Source: Guillardia theta CCMP2712 (taxonomy: Eukaryota; Cryptophyceae; Pyrenomonadales; Geminigeraceae). From it: a stretch of DNA of 64,000 nt. Shown piece after piece: positions 54,212-64,000 of the stretch (position 1 is its first letter; every line of letters begins with the position of its first letter). The DNA lies in assembly GCF_000315625.1 (NCBI RefSeq), contig NW_005434661.1, positions 497,069-561,068 on the forward strand, given 5' to 3'. The position numbers were made by a program, and so were the translations under genes. Under the pieces are notes generated by a model that was not told the origin of the DNA, did not search any database, and saw nothing but the letters and a program-made list of their open reading frames with translations.

Positions 54212-56685
54212 ATGACTGAGTGCGTCCTCGGGCCGCTGTGTAGGGTTCCACCTGAGGAGCGTCACCTCAACAAGATGAAGCAATGTAAGAGTTGCAGCCA
54301 TTACTTTCATGACGTCTGTGCTGCTCCCTGGACCAACGAGCCTTTTGATTGTGGCTGCGCTCGGAGATGCGACAATGCTGAGATGCCTGCAAACAAGCGC
54401 CCTCGCCTAGAGGTTGGGGCCCTAGCGGAATTCGACCTGCCTGCTTCGGCAAGAGAGCTGGGTGAAGAGATGGAGACTATCAGTGCGCTGGCCATGGAGG
54501 GGACGAGACGGAAAGAGCTGTCGGAGAACTCTAGGTCAAGCTACATCAGCTGCCTCGGGAAGATGCTGCATTGGATGTGGAGGTATCGACGAGACATCTT
54601 GACCGACGAGTTTCAGGAAGGGCTCGAGTTCACTGCAGAGGGGCTGCCGATCGTGAAGAGCATCCACAAACTTCTTGACGACAATGTGTTCCCCATCAAA
54701 GTCGATCGCTTCAGGGCTGATGACTTCATCGACTTCATTGTGGACTCGTTGAAGACGCAGCCCGACATTCAGCTCTCTACCTACAACTCTATGCGCTCAG
54801 CCCTCAAACACATCTACAGGGAGTCCGACAGCATGTCGTACTATGGTAGGATTGAACCGATGATCTCCAACTTCTATCGGAAACTCCAAGGCCTTACCAC
54901 GGACAATCCCAATGCTGGTGAGCTTGGAGTAGTCAAACGGAAGTCGGCTGGCAAAGAGCCAATGCCTTTCACTCTCTACAAAGTTTTGTGCGAGCAGCTG
55001 TTGCTTTGCAAAACTTTGGACATGTTGTTCACACGGACGTTCCTGATTGTCTCATGGAACCTGAGCTATCAAGCAGTCGAGGTGGATGAGATCAAATACG
55101 ATCAATTGTCCTGGCAGGACGAGCTGATGTGCATAGAATGCAGGCATCTTAAGAACCAGGATCAATCGAATCAAGCCAGGGACAGCTACCGAATCTGCGC
55201 AAATCCTTTGATGCCAGAGATTTGTCCTTTCCTTGCTCTCGGAATCTACTTCCTTTCTTACACGCCTGACGAGCAAAAGCTCTTTCCTGGCTCCCATCAG
55301 TATCACAGGTTTCTCGCAGGCCTGCAGAGAGTTTTAACCCCCGATGAAAGCTCGTCCGGGCATGGTGCATCGAGGTCGGACAAGAGCCTTCTCATGGTGC
55401 AGAAAGAAGTCAGCGCTGTGCTCAAGAGGTTGGGATTGGAACCTAAGGACATGGGCTCTTACTCGGTGTGTGTCTTCTACCTTGTCTGACCTGCGCTGAC
55501 CACTTCCATGCTCCTTGACAGATCAAGAAAGGCTCTTTGTTGCATCATGGCGGTTTTCATACCAAGCATGTGCTCTTTCCTCCTCGATTCACTGTGGAGG
55601 ACGAGCAGGTGGAAACAGCGATTCAGCTTTGTTTCCCAACACTTCCTGCGGGCATGAAGAAGATTGCACAGCAATGCCTGGCGTCTGTGGTATACCACGA
55701 GCCCTTCCTGAAGAGGTCACTCAACGACAACCACCCGCTGTGGAGCAGCCTTGTCTTCCTCGATGTGAAGATTTACGAGAGCCTCAAGGGGCGCGTGACC
55801 TGCAGCGTCCCCGACGGCTCCATGCTCATGGAGGCGCTTGGGACTCCGCACCCGATCGTTCAGAGCGTGTTCAACCAGAAGATCATCGAAGAGCTCCGTG
55901 AGCTGAAGAAGGAGCTGAAGGAGGTCAAGGAAGAGATGCAGTACTGGAAGAGACAGGCCATTGCCCCTTGCCCGACTGTGAACCTGCACGAGGATGGAGA
56001 GGTCAGCCAAACTTCCTCCACCTTGGCGTCGGCAGCAGAGCAGGGAGCGGGTCCCGCAGAAGCTGCGCCATCGCCGGGAGCTCAAGTCGCGATGAGAGAA
56101 AAGAAGACTCTGAAGGTGGTGAACGAAAGCGGCAAGGGGAGCGGGAAGGAGGGCGGCGGGGCGGCAGGCGCAGAGTGGCCGATGACATTCCCAGACAACA
56201 TGACGCTAACGGACGAGCTCAGCACGCCTGCGCAAGCATGGACGCTCTGGTTCTGCGGGAACCGATCGAAAGGCTACCCCCCCTTCCGCTTCTTGCAGCC
56301 CGACGGGATGGCCGGCAAAGAGCAGGAGAGGCGACTGAGCGACCTGCGGTTCCTTGTGCAGACGTTCGACAAGTTCGTGCAGAAAGAGGTGGAGGAGATA
56401 GAAGACGCGGAGAAGAAGGCGGCAGAGAAGGAGAAGCTGGACCTGTTCAAGAAGAGCCCGACGCTGGAACGGGCCAAGGCGATCTTCATGGCGCACGAGG
56501 AGCGGTTCTACCATTGGGTCAACCATGACACAAAGGTCAACTCAAGGAGGGGGCAGCTTAAGTGGAGCACGTTTGTGCGGAAGATCCGGAAGAGGAGGCA
56601 GCAGGAGAAGATCTCCGACCCCGCAGAGCAGCCGAGCGAACCATCGGCTGCTGAACCGAACAAACCTACCGAGCAAGTAAACTGA
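54212..56685 (+). CDS. Crypton-type tyrosine-recombinase-derived protein, catalytically degenerate
   Basis: Exons 54212-55465 and 55522-56685, about 805 aa. The N-terminus is a Cys/His zinc-finger-like cluster (CKSCSHYFHDVC, CGCARRC). A helical SAM-like/core-binding region follows (YISCLGKMLHWMWRYRRD, YNSMRSALKHIYRES). A recombinase catalytic-like domain comes next: LFTRTFLIVSWNLSYQAVEVDEI, QDELMCIECRHLKNQDQSN, CPFLALGIYFLS, LFPGSHQYHRF, then GSYSIKKGSLLHHGG. Active relatives have GTHSIRKG..TY..SG, so the catalytic His and Arg positions read Tyr and Lys here. The roughly 50-residue segment that should carry the R.GW and nucleophilic Tyr is missing; HHGGF passes almost directly to LFPPRF. Conserved non-catalytic tail motifs remain (CLASVVYHEPFLK...NHPLWSS), then a coiled coil and WTLWFCGNRSKGYPPFRFL. 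It is an immobile, possibly domesticated, element-derived gene. No terminal repeats were found. Confidence 0.72.
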
Positions 56686-56689
56686 TATA

Positions 56690-56699
56690 CCACCTTGAC

Positions 56700-56735
<36 letters not shown>

Positions 56736-57098
56736 TGCTTCTGCCCCTGCCCCTGCCCCTGCCCCGGGCTCTCCTTTCCTCCTCTGTGCCTCCCACCGTC
56801 CTCCTCTTCCTCCTCCTCTCCCCGCTCTCCTCTGGAGCTCCTCGCCCCCTTTCCCCCTAACCTTTGCGACTCATTTCTCTCCGAATATCCCCCGCACCCC
56901 TTTTACCCCCTTGACGGCCTTCCCGCTCCCTGACCCCTCGTCCCACCAGGTCCCCTCCCTCACCAACCCCTCCCCCCCTTCCCCTCCCGTCTTCATCTTC
57001 GTCTCAGTCCGCCTCTATCCCTCCCTCCCCCTCCCCCTCCCCCTCCGCTCCTCATCTTTCCTCTGAGCGCTGCCCTCCCTTCATGTCTTGACCGCAAC
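56690..57098. repeat. (CTGCTC)n / (CCTGCC)n and pyrimidine-rich spacer
   Basis: Hexamer repeats at about 56700-56765 follow the recombinase-derived gene. CT/C-rich sequence then runs to the next gene, with no coding evidence. Confidence 0.8.
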
Positions 57099-59139
57099 AT
57101 GCGGCTTCTGCGTGTGCTTATCCCTGCCTTCGTCGCGTCCACCCTCGTCTTGCTACTCAACAGGCGCAGGGTGGCAGAGCTCCTGACAAGCTTCTCTCGA
57201 GAGGAGCGGGAGGAGGAGGAGATCGATGACGATAGAACAGCAGAGGAGGAGAAGGAGGAGGAGGAGGAGGAGGAGTGCGAGATCAGCGACGAGCTCTCTT
57301 GCAACAAGATCCACTTCCTCTTCGTCGAGTGGAAGAATCTCCGCCCCTTCGAGCAGCTGCTCGAGAGATGGCGACCAGCCGACAGGAGCAAGGTGATCCC
57401 CAGCATGGGAGCTTATCTCTCCTCTTGTCTCTTCCTGACTTCCATGGCAGAGGTGGTACAAGCTGCTGATGGAGGCGTCGCGGCAGCTGCGAGCAGAGAG
57501 GAACCTGGAGCGAGCAAGGGACCTGATCAGCGAGGCCGAGGAGGCCTGCAAGCTCATCGCATCCAGCAGCAGGAGGAAGCATGCCATGGTCTTCGTCCAG
57601 CAGGCCATCGGCTGGCTGCACGTGTGTGTGGACCTCTTGGACGTGGCCGAGCACAACTTCTACCTCTCCGTGCAGGGCTGGGCTGAGCTCAAGTCGAACC
57701 ATCACCCCATGATGCGCGACCTGCTCCTCAACCTCTCGAGGACCTGCCGAGAGAACGGGAAGCTCTCCAGCAGCATCCAGCTGGCATGGAGGGCGTTCGA
57801 GCTCGGGCGCATGCTGGGGATGGAGGTGAAGGACAAGTGCGAGGCCCTTCTCTGCCTGTCCAACGGCCTGAGGAGCGACGGGCGACTCGTGGAGGCTCTC
57901 ATGGTGCTCAACTTTGCGCTGGAGGTGGTGACGGGGGAGGAGAACTTGGAGCAGGAGGAGGGGGGGCTGGAGGCGACGCTGATGTTCGAGCTGGAGGTGC
58001 ACGGGGACGGCAGGAGGGAGCTGAAGAGCGTGGCGCTGGACGAGATGACGGACGTGGAGTGCGTTATCTTGTTCGAGATGGCCAACGTCTGCTGGACGCT
58101 TGAGATGAGCCAGTACGCTATCAACTACGACGATCTGTGGATGGACTACCTCCAAGTGAAGACCTCCCCCTCCAAGTTCGTCCAGGTCATGTCCAGACTT
58201 GCGGAGGAGAGGGAGGATGGGGAGCAGGACCTTCATGCTGCCAAGATCTTGGAGGAGACCGTCCACCGCTTGTGTCATGGTGAGCTGACTCCCGTACGGC
58301 CGCGCGAGCTCTGCATGGCTGACTCGCGTTGTGAGCAGAGAGAATTGATCCAGAGGATTTGGCCCGGATCCTCCTCAGACTTGGAGAAGTTTACAGGTTG
58401 AAACAGTCTTCCTTTCCCTCCCTCTCCCTCCTTCCCCCTTCCCCTCCCCTCCCTCTTCTCAACCTTCCTCTATCTCGCTCCTCCTCTCGCTTCCACCACC
58501 CCGATTTCATCTCACCTCCTCATAGGCGGTTGGGAGAGCTCAACAAGGCGCTCAAGACATTCCGCCAAGGTCTTGACTCCACATCCTCGACGTGATAGCG
58601 CCTGATACCCGCAGGCTTCAAACTCATTCAGCCCTCACCAGCCTCTTTCACCTTCTCCCGCTCGTCTGCCCCCTTCCTCTCCCCGTCCAACTCAGTCCTC
58701 CGAGCCTGTTTCGCTGCCTCCATGGGAGGGCTGATGCTGGAAATGTCCACTTTCGACATGCAAGAGGTCGAGGACACGCTCATGGATGGACGCGATGCTC
58801 TCAAGTCGCCCTGCCTGAACACCCGCATGGCTAACTTCCCTGACATGCTTGGGACAGATCCGTTTACTCGTCTGTGGACACCAACGAGGGAGCGTTCTGG
58901 GACACAGCGCTGGTAACGCTGACTGCGTCACTTGCTTGATCTCTGACATGCCAAGGCAGAAAGTCGAGCTGCAGCTTTCAGACGTCTATCACCGCACGCT
59001 CATAAGGATCGGGTGAGAAGCTTGTGAGTGCGACAGAGGCTGGTGACTTTATGTTCACAGCAAGTACAAGGAGGCGGAGAGTATCAAACGAAGGATGGAA
59101 GAAATACAAGAGACGTACTGCCTGCAGTTAACGCGATGA
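57099..59139 (+). CDS. TPR-like helical-repeat protein with N-terminal membrane anchor
   Basis: The ATG at 57099 starts a hydrophobic segment (LLRVLIPAFVASTLVLLL) flanked by Arg, a signal anchor or targeting sequence. An acidic EEEE region and VEWKNLRPFEQLLERW follow. Exon 1 ends before gtgatcc at about 57391 and joins RWYKLLMEASRQLRAERN. The long exon 2 (about 57448-58279) contains helical pairs typical of TPR arrays: LERARDLISEAEEACKLI, GWLHVCVDLLDVAEHNFYLS, LLNLSRTCRENGKLSSSIQLA and CLSNGLRSDGRLVEALMVL. Later short exons give DLARILLRLGEVYR, RLGELNKALKTFRQ, DTNEGAFWDTAL, QLSDVYHRTLIRIG and the last KYKEAESIKRRMEEI to the stop at 59139. This resembles TTC19-type TPR proteins in layout, but no close family is certain. 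Phases fit at the joins tested; 58,600-58,860 is uncertain. Confidence 0.7.
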
Positions 59140-59315
59140 AGGTCAATACTTCCAGCGCTGGTGGAGGAAGGTTTCTCCTCAAAACTTTCTGTACAAAAAC
59201 TGCTGAAACCCTGCTGCAGGCATCTCATCGGAAAATCTTGACCACACCAACAGAGATGCAGGTAGCTCTGGTGAGACGAAACAACTACAACTCGATGGCG
59301 GGGGAGGCTTCTCCT

Positions 59316-60056
59316 TCACGACCCGTTCTCGACCTCCAAGTCGCTCGTGGGGACCTTGGCGTCGCTGGTCCAAGAGGGCTTGTCCGTGTGCAGCAAAGGA
59401 TGCTCACTGCGGCGAGGGAAGACAACAATCAACAGACCTTGCGTGATGGCCATGACGATGCCGAAGATGTTAGGAAGAGCAATGAAGAGATCGTTGACCA
59501 TCAGTCCATACACCAACCATGACAGGCAGTTCATCAACTGAGCGCACGCAAAGGGCCGGTTGATCGAGTCCGCGTTCTTCTTGTTGACAATCTCTACGAC
59601 GGTAGAGAGAGGGCTGGAGAAGAGGAAGAAGACGGTTCCGAGGGAGATGTACCCGATTAAGCTCTTAGCAGCCACCACATCCTGCACCATGGATGCTGCG
59701 AACCCCGTCAGCCCGACGACGGAGACGAGAACGATCAACGTCGTCTCCACCCGCAGCCGCGTCGGGGCGTCGGCTAGCTGCAAAGCTGAGCTGTAGTACC
59801 ACAAGCCTGATATGCAGCCCCCAAAGTTCCCGCAGAAGACGAGAGGATCCCGAGAACAGACGCTGTAGAAGCACCAGGAAAGACTGTTGGCTACTATGAG
59901 CGGGAAAGGCATCGGGTTCACCTCGCCAAGCGTTCCCTTGCGGCGGCATGCGAGGATGGTGGGAATGTGTGCAAGGAGAAGAATATTGTTGAAAATGATG
60001 CCGATGATAGGTGCGATGGAGATGATGAGAGCGTTGCTCGATTCCATGCTTTCCAT
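59316..60056 (-). CDS. SWEET-family sugar transporter (MtN3/saliva)
   Basis: A single exon of 246 aa from the ATG at 60056 (the frame's upstream codon at 60071 is GTG). Seven membrane helices are in the 3+1+3 SWEET layout. The first triple helix bundle has IISIAPIIGIIFNNILLLAHIP, GEVNPMPFPLIVANSLSWCFY and FCGNFGGCISGLWYYSSAL. A linker helix (LIVLVSVVGLTGFAASMV) follows. The second bundle has IGYISLGTVFFLFSSPLSTVVEIV, SINRPFACAQLMNCLSWLVYG and PNIFGIVMAITQGLLIVVF. The conserved prolines and the N-x-x-x-W-x-x-Y pattern of helix 6 are present. SWEETs are uniporters of mono- or disaccharides in plasma or internal membranes. The C-terminal tail is short and Ser-rich. Its stop faces the TPR gene stop with a 176-base gap. 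Confidence 0.92.
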   Translation of the reverse strand: MESMESSNALIISIAPIIGIIFNNILLLAHIPTILACRRKGTLGEVNPMPFPLIVANSLSWCFYSVCSRDPLVFCGNFGGCISGLWYYSSALQLADAPTRLRVETTLIVLVSVVGLTGFAASMVQDVVAAKSLIGYISLGTVFFLFSSPLSTVVEIVNKKNADSINRPFACAQLMNCLSWLVYGLMVNDLFIALPNIFGIVMAITQGLLIVVFPRRSEHPLLHTDKPSWTSDAKVPTSDLEVENGS

Positions 60057-60099
60057 CTTGTCGATACTCACAGATTACAGGCAGACAGCTGGCACAATG

Positions 60100-62000
60100 G
60101 CGCGACACCACTAGTTGAAAGGAAGGCCTGGGCTCTGCTATCGAAAGTGCGCTAAGGACGTCAAGGGAGCGGCAGGCCAGAGGGAGAAGGCAGAGGGTCG
60201 GGAGTAAGAAGGGAGAGAGGGAGAGAGGAGGGAGAAGCTCGCAATGGTGTCGATCCTTTGCCGGGCACGTACGGTGAGGGAAAACATGAGGAAGAGCTGG
60301 GGAAAGACTCTATCAGCAGGGTGGGGTGATATCATTTGTTGGTAGGGGTGTTACTTAACCCTCCTTGAGATACTGATAATATAGCGAAAAGTAGGGGTTA
60401 TCATCACAAAACCCTTAAAGGTAGTCCAAGGGTTATCAAAAGATGAGGGTAGGGGTAGTACTGCTGTCGGAGAGTTTCGTTTGTCATCACCCCAGTATGA
60501 ATACCCCTACCCCCCCTTTTCAATCCATTTGACCACCCTACCACGAACTTATACCGTAAAATTACCCCAACTTCCAGGTACAAATGACCCCTACCCTGCT
60601 CTACTCCGATCCAAACAGCACCCTAACCCTCCCCTCTCCTCCTTTTATTCCCCAATACTTCGGCGGGCCTGCCTGGGTGACGAAAAAAAGATCTTGTAAA
60701 ACTGAAGACAAAAAAATGATAGCTCATAACCTTGTTGAATTTCAAACACTTTTTGCCTTGTTGCCTACCCTACCCTACCCTATCTCAAACTTTCCACCCC
60801 CTACCCGTGTTTTCGAAGGCACTCTAAGCCCTACCCCCTACTCGAAGAATTCCTTCTCCCCCAATTCTTCTCTACCCCTCTCCTTACAACCCCACCTAGT
60901 CTTTTCTGCTTTCAATTTAGGAGAATCGATGGGTCAGTAAAGTGTTGTATGTACCCTACCCTACATATTCCATAACCCCACCCTTTGAACCATCTTCAAA
61001 AGTATCCCCACCCTGCGCAACAATGTCGTAAGACACCCACCCCTCATTTCGAAGTCAAAACAGGGGTGCTCGTAATAGCTACATCCATTCTTGCCTACCC
61101 CCATTCCGGGGGGAATGAAGTACCCTACCCCATGTTTGATCCTCAATCTTACCATCCCCCTCCTCGACTTTACCTACCCCACAGACAGAATATGATCCTA
61201 ACCCCCACCCATGATTGATCAACACCACCCACCCATAAATTGAGATTTTTGGTGCGATTGTGTACCCCTACCACCTTTTACCCATGTAAATACCCCTACA
61301 ATTTCCCTTGGTCAAAGTGTTTACATGACCCCATGAACAACAATAGTACCCTACCCTCCGATTTGTGAATTACACCCCGTGGCACCCTCAAAAATTGACC
61401 ACCGACTGAAACCCCCTACCCCATTCTTCAGGCATTTCCGACAACCACACCCTACACTCTACCCCACCCCTCGTCGCACCCACTTCCCGCCTTGTTTGTA
61501 CTTGAGGCGCGGCCATGCCAGGGAGGGAGGAGGGAAAGAAACGGCGAAGAAAACGAGGAAGAGAATGAGAAAGAGGAGACAGAGTGGAGCAAAGGAGAAG
61601 CAGGAAGTTAGCAATGAACTGATGCGTTTCAATGACGTGAGATCCCACGCGGCATGTTTACGGGAACAGGGAAGCAGGAATAGTTTATGGAGACACTTTT
61701 CAGGGGCAGGAGCAGCAAGGAGGCTCAAGTGCTATGTATGACAGAAGATTAGTTTGAAGGTTCGGTGGAGAAGTGGCGTAGGCTAGCGAGCACTGTTTCA
61801 CGTTCAAGGGAGGAGTGCAAAACGACATTGCAACAGCAGTGAGAAAAACAAGATTCATTGAGTTAGAGGCATCTTTCAAGCAAAGAGGAATGTCTCGATG
61901 GCCTGTTCTGATGTATTTGTTGCAAATTATGCAGATCCACCAATGGTTCCGTTCATCCAATCAAGTGTCTTCTTGTGCATGAGGCTCACAGGGCTCATGA
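60100..62000. repeat. Skewed low-complexity island: G-rich then C-rich (TACCC-type)
   Basis: About 60310-60470 is G-rich (GGGTAGGGG) on the plus strand. From about 60490 to 61480 it is strongly C-rich, with many CCCTACCCTACC-like words, so the skew switches near 60.48 kb. After 61500 the DNA is purine-rich and then ordinary up to the next gene. No exon is supported; frames of 60-120 codons follow the base composition. Confidence 0.75.
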
Positions 62001-62070
62001 GGCATTGCACTAAGGAAGAAGTTTGAGGCTCACATTCATTTGTGTGTTCTTCTATCAAGTACTTGTCAAC

Positions 62071-63690
62071 ATGATCTCTTGCTTATTCCCGCGGAAAAAG
62101 CCATCTTCAAAGCAGGACGGATGCAAGCTGTGGTCATGTGAGAATCCCAACGAGGCAGCAACTCTCCTGAGGTCGATTGGTTTGAACAAACTGGCGTCTA
62201 TCGCACTTTCCTGCCAACTTGACGGTCCAGCATTGGCGAGCGTACTCGACAATTTGCAACCGAGACTTTTCTCCGGAGACGATCAGGGTTTGAGTGCTCC
62301 TAGCTCTGTGAACAGCACAGACAATGAGGAGAGGACGAAGAATCCTCCTTCCATGCGTGAGTCCTCTAGTTGGCTCAGCCAGACCTTGAAGCAGAATGGT
62401 GAATCAGCGGAAGACAAAGCGAATTCAAAAAGCAATCTCCGTAACGAGATGACCTCTGCAGATGAGACGTCGACGCTTGCATCACAAGTGGCTGAAGATG
62501 GTTCTAGTCCGCATGAGGAGAAGAAGTCGAGTGAAAGATCGACTCATTCGCTCAACCCCAACGATCCTAGCAGTCCGCCAGAGAGCAGCAAACAGGCCCT
62601 TCTGCCGACTTCTCCATCTCGTTCCAAGTCAAAGAGCATGAAGACGATAAAATCAGACATCCAAAATTGCTTGCCCTGTCAGAGAGATGCTACAGGAACT
62701 GGATCAGGTGTTGCTGAGGTTCATTTTTTTTGACTGTTTGGTTGAAACTAAGCCTGTTGGCAGGTGAAACAAGATTACAAAGAGAGCTTGCAGACAGCGG
62801 GGGCTATGAGAGTGAAGTCGCGGAGATCAACTCTTCCAATGGCGAAGCCTCATGCCCCTCGATCAGATTTTGATTGTTTGAAGGAACCGTTCTACTCTTC
62901 TCACAGGCGATTCCAGGAAAACGAGAAATTTTTGCCAATCGAAGAAGATGATGTGGATGGATCTCAACCTCTGCCGTCGAAGCATGATTCGCTGCTGAAG
63001 CTTCTGTCTGAGAATGGTGCGGAACAAACGCAGGCGCCATCCAAGTGCATCAACGGAATGAAGGGGAACGAGCGACCAAACAATCGTTCCAGAAAATCGT
63101 CGGGCAAGAAACATGCTCCTATTTCTGAGAAGGCTTTAAACGGAGGCATCCGGCAGATAAGTTCAGAAGTTCATAAACCCCTCCGCTCAGAAGTCGACTC
63201 GGCATCGAAGCAGCAGATGAATCAGAAAGATCCCAAACCTTCGACGAGCGACAAGAAGCAGCCTATGTTGAATGGCCAGAGTCAATTGGATCCAAACGGA
63301 GCTGACAGGGCCCATGTCAAGACATCAAGTCCAATCAAGGGAGGAAACGGGTTGACTAAGCTCCTGACGATGGCACGACTATCAGAATCATCCTCGTTCC
63401 ATGAGTCAAGTCAGAACTCGCCTGCACAGGGTGATGAGCACCCAACATCTCCCCAAGCAGTGAACCTCTCAGACCTCCATCCTTTCTTTGCCGAGATGGA
63501 TTTGATCAGGAAGACGGAGATCGCCTCCAAGGTCCAAGTCCCCAAGTTGTGGGCGGAAGGCTCGACGCCGCGGTCTCACATGGACTGCTCTATCAAGATC
63601 AACTACAGTCAGCTTGACGGGGAGCAGAGCGATCGGAGCCTGACCTCGCAGGGATACACTTCGAGCGAAGTATGCTCGGTAACCTCATAA
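62071..63690 (+). CDS. Unknown Ser/Lys-rich protein
   Basis: Exons 62071-62718 and 62764-63690 with a 45-base GT-AG intron (phase 0), about 524 aa; ATG at 62071. The N-terminus (MISCLFPRKK) is short and basic. Residues about 25-65 (NEAATLLRSIGLNKLASIAL...DGPALASVLDNL) look like a small helical domain similar to SAM, with the 'IGL...DG..L' pattern. The rest is low-complexity and presumably disordered: Ser-, Lys- and Pro-rich, with many SP sites. The end is more ordered (DLHPFFAEMDLIRKTEIASKV, SSEVCSVTS). No enzyme motif is seen. SAM-type domains mediate protein-protein interaction, so a scaffold or adaptor role is a guess. Confidence 0.7.
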
Positions 63691-63853
63691 AAGCTGCATC
63701 TTCTGTGCAAAGCTCTGGAATATGGTGTACATTGTACTTTAAGTGGACATGTCGGAATTAAGCAAGTAATGAAAGGAATGTCTATTTGTCAGATATCAGA
63801 GATGATTCAAGAATAATTGAGCATTCTCTGCAGGAGATCCAATCTCATGAAAC

Positions 63854-64000
63854 TCAATCTCCCTTCTTTTCCATGGTCTTGTCTTGAGCATCTCCTGACT
63901 TCTCGCTCTCTTGGTCCAGCGAATCCCACCTCTTAGACGTGAGGTCTCCGAACTGTATGTAGGATGCATCACGTATCGCTAGATCTTCGGACTTGCCCAT
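63854..64000 (-). CDS. C-terminal exon of an unidentified gene (partial)
   Basis: An open frame reaching the window edge. It reads MGKSEDLAIRDASYIQFGD, then LTSKRWDSLDQESEKSGD and a short basic/acidic end to the stop at 63854-63856. The first ATG coincides with the last bases of the window, so it may be internal. Codon use and the acidic helical composition look coding. It is convergent with the Ser-rich gene (stop at 63688-63690). Confidence 0.5.
   Translation of the reverse strand: MGKSEDLAIRDASYIQFGDLTSKRWDSLDQESEKSGDAQDKTMEKKGD

Noticed and set aside
60760-60790. CCCTACCCTACCCTA as a true internal telomere
   Set aside because: Only a few perfect units within a large degenerate C-rich island; no uniform telomeric array.

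Overview
This is nuclear DNA from a unicellular eukaryote. Genes are dense and lie on both strands. Most introns are very short (about 40-60 bases, GT-AG), neighbouring stop codons are often only 11-180 bases apart, and microsatellites sit inside introns. The gene set (a plant-type XRCC1, a CEP135/Bld10 cartwheel protein, a polycystin-like channel, MORN repeats, a SWEET transporter, an unconventional myosin, CNB/IQ and EF-hand proteins) fits a flagellated alga. A cryptophyte such as Guillardia theta is my best guess; that is inference from gene content and intron size, not a database match. Two runs of N (12745-12844 and 50430-50567) are assembly gaps.

Layout. 1-3.4 kb: end of a methyltransferase-like gene (+) and a spliced XRCC1 homologue (-), followed by low-complexity DNA. 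3.7-8.8 kb: myosin (+) and a prenylation-motif EF-hand protein (-). 8.9-9.9 kb: tandem and dispersed repeats. 9.9-15.9 kb: a small secreted-type protein (-), a polycystin/TRP-like channel (+) and, convergent with it, a Frizzled-CRD-like protein with a GPI-type tail (-). 16.7-24.2 kb: a CNB/IQ protein (+) and CEP135/Bld10 (-). 24.2-28.3 kb: repeats around a free-standing RapZ-C-like protein (+). 28.3-31.5 kb: a two-PDZ protein (+) convergent with a MYCBP2-like RING-Cys-relay E3 ligase (-). 32.5-36 kb: a LysM ectoprotein (+) and small unknown genes. 36-40.3 kb: a TMEM260/DUF2723 O-mannosyltransferase (-). 40.7-43 kb: repeats. 43.4-46 kb: a VTT-domain membrane protein (+) and a CAP-C (CARP) protein (+). 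46.2-48.6 kb: an unknown acidic protein (-). 49-53.6 kb: a MORN protein (+) convergent with an AspH-like dioxygenase (-). 54.2-56.7 kb: a degenerate Crypton-type tyrosine-recombinase-derived gene (+). 57-60 kb: a TPR-like membrane protein (+) convergent with a SWEET transporter (-). 60-62 kb: C/G-skewed low-complexity DNA. 62-64 kb: an unknown serine-rich protein (+) and the end of another gene (-).

Several genes are invisible as long ORFs and were found by joining exons by hand, checking splice phase and family motifs: XRCC1, the secreted 9.9-11 kb protein, the Frizzled-CRD protein, the E3 ligase, TMEM260 and the AspH-like enzyme. There is no operon logic. Themes are cilia and calcium signalling (CEP135, polycystin, CNB/IQ, EF-hand), actin (myosin, CARP), membrane and secretory proteins, and ubiquitin/SUMO signalling. 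Spacer DNA is of three kinds: pyrimidine-rich microsatellites, C/G-skewed 'CCCTACC' islands, and a GC-rich dispersed repeat with a conserved core found in three places.
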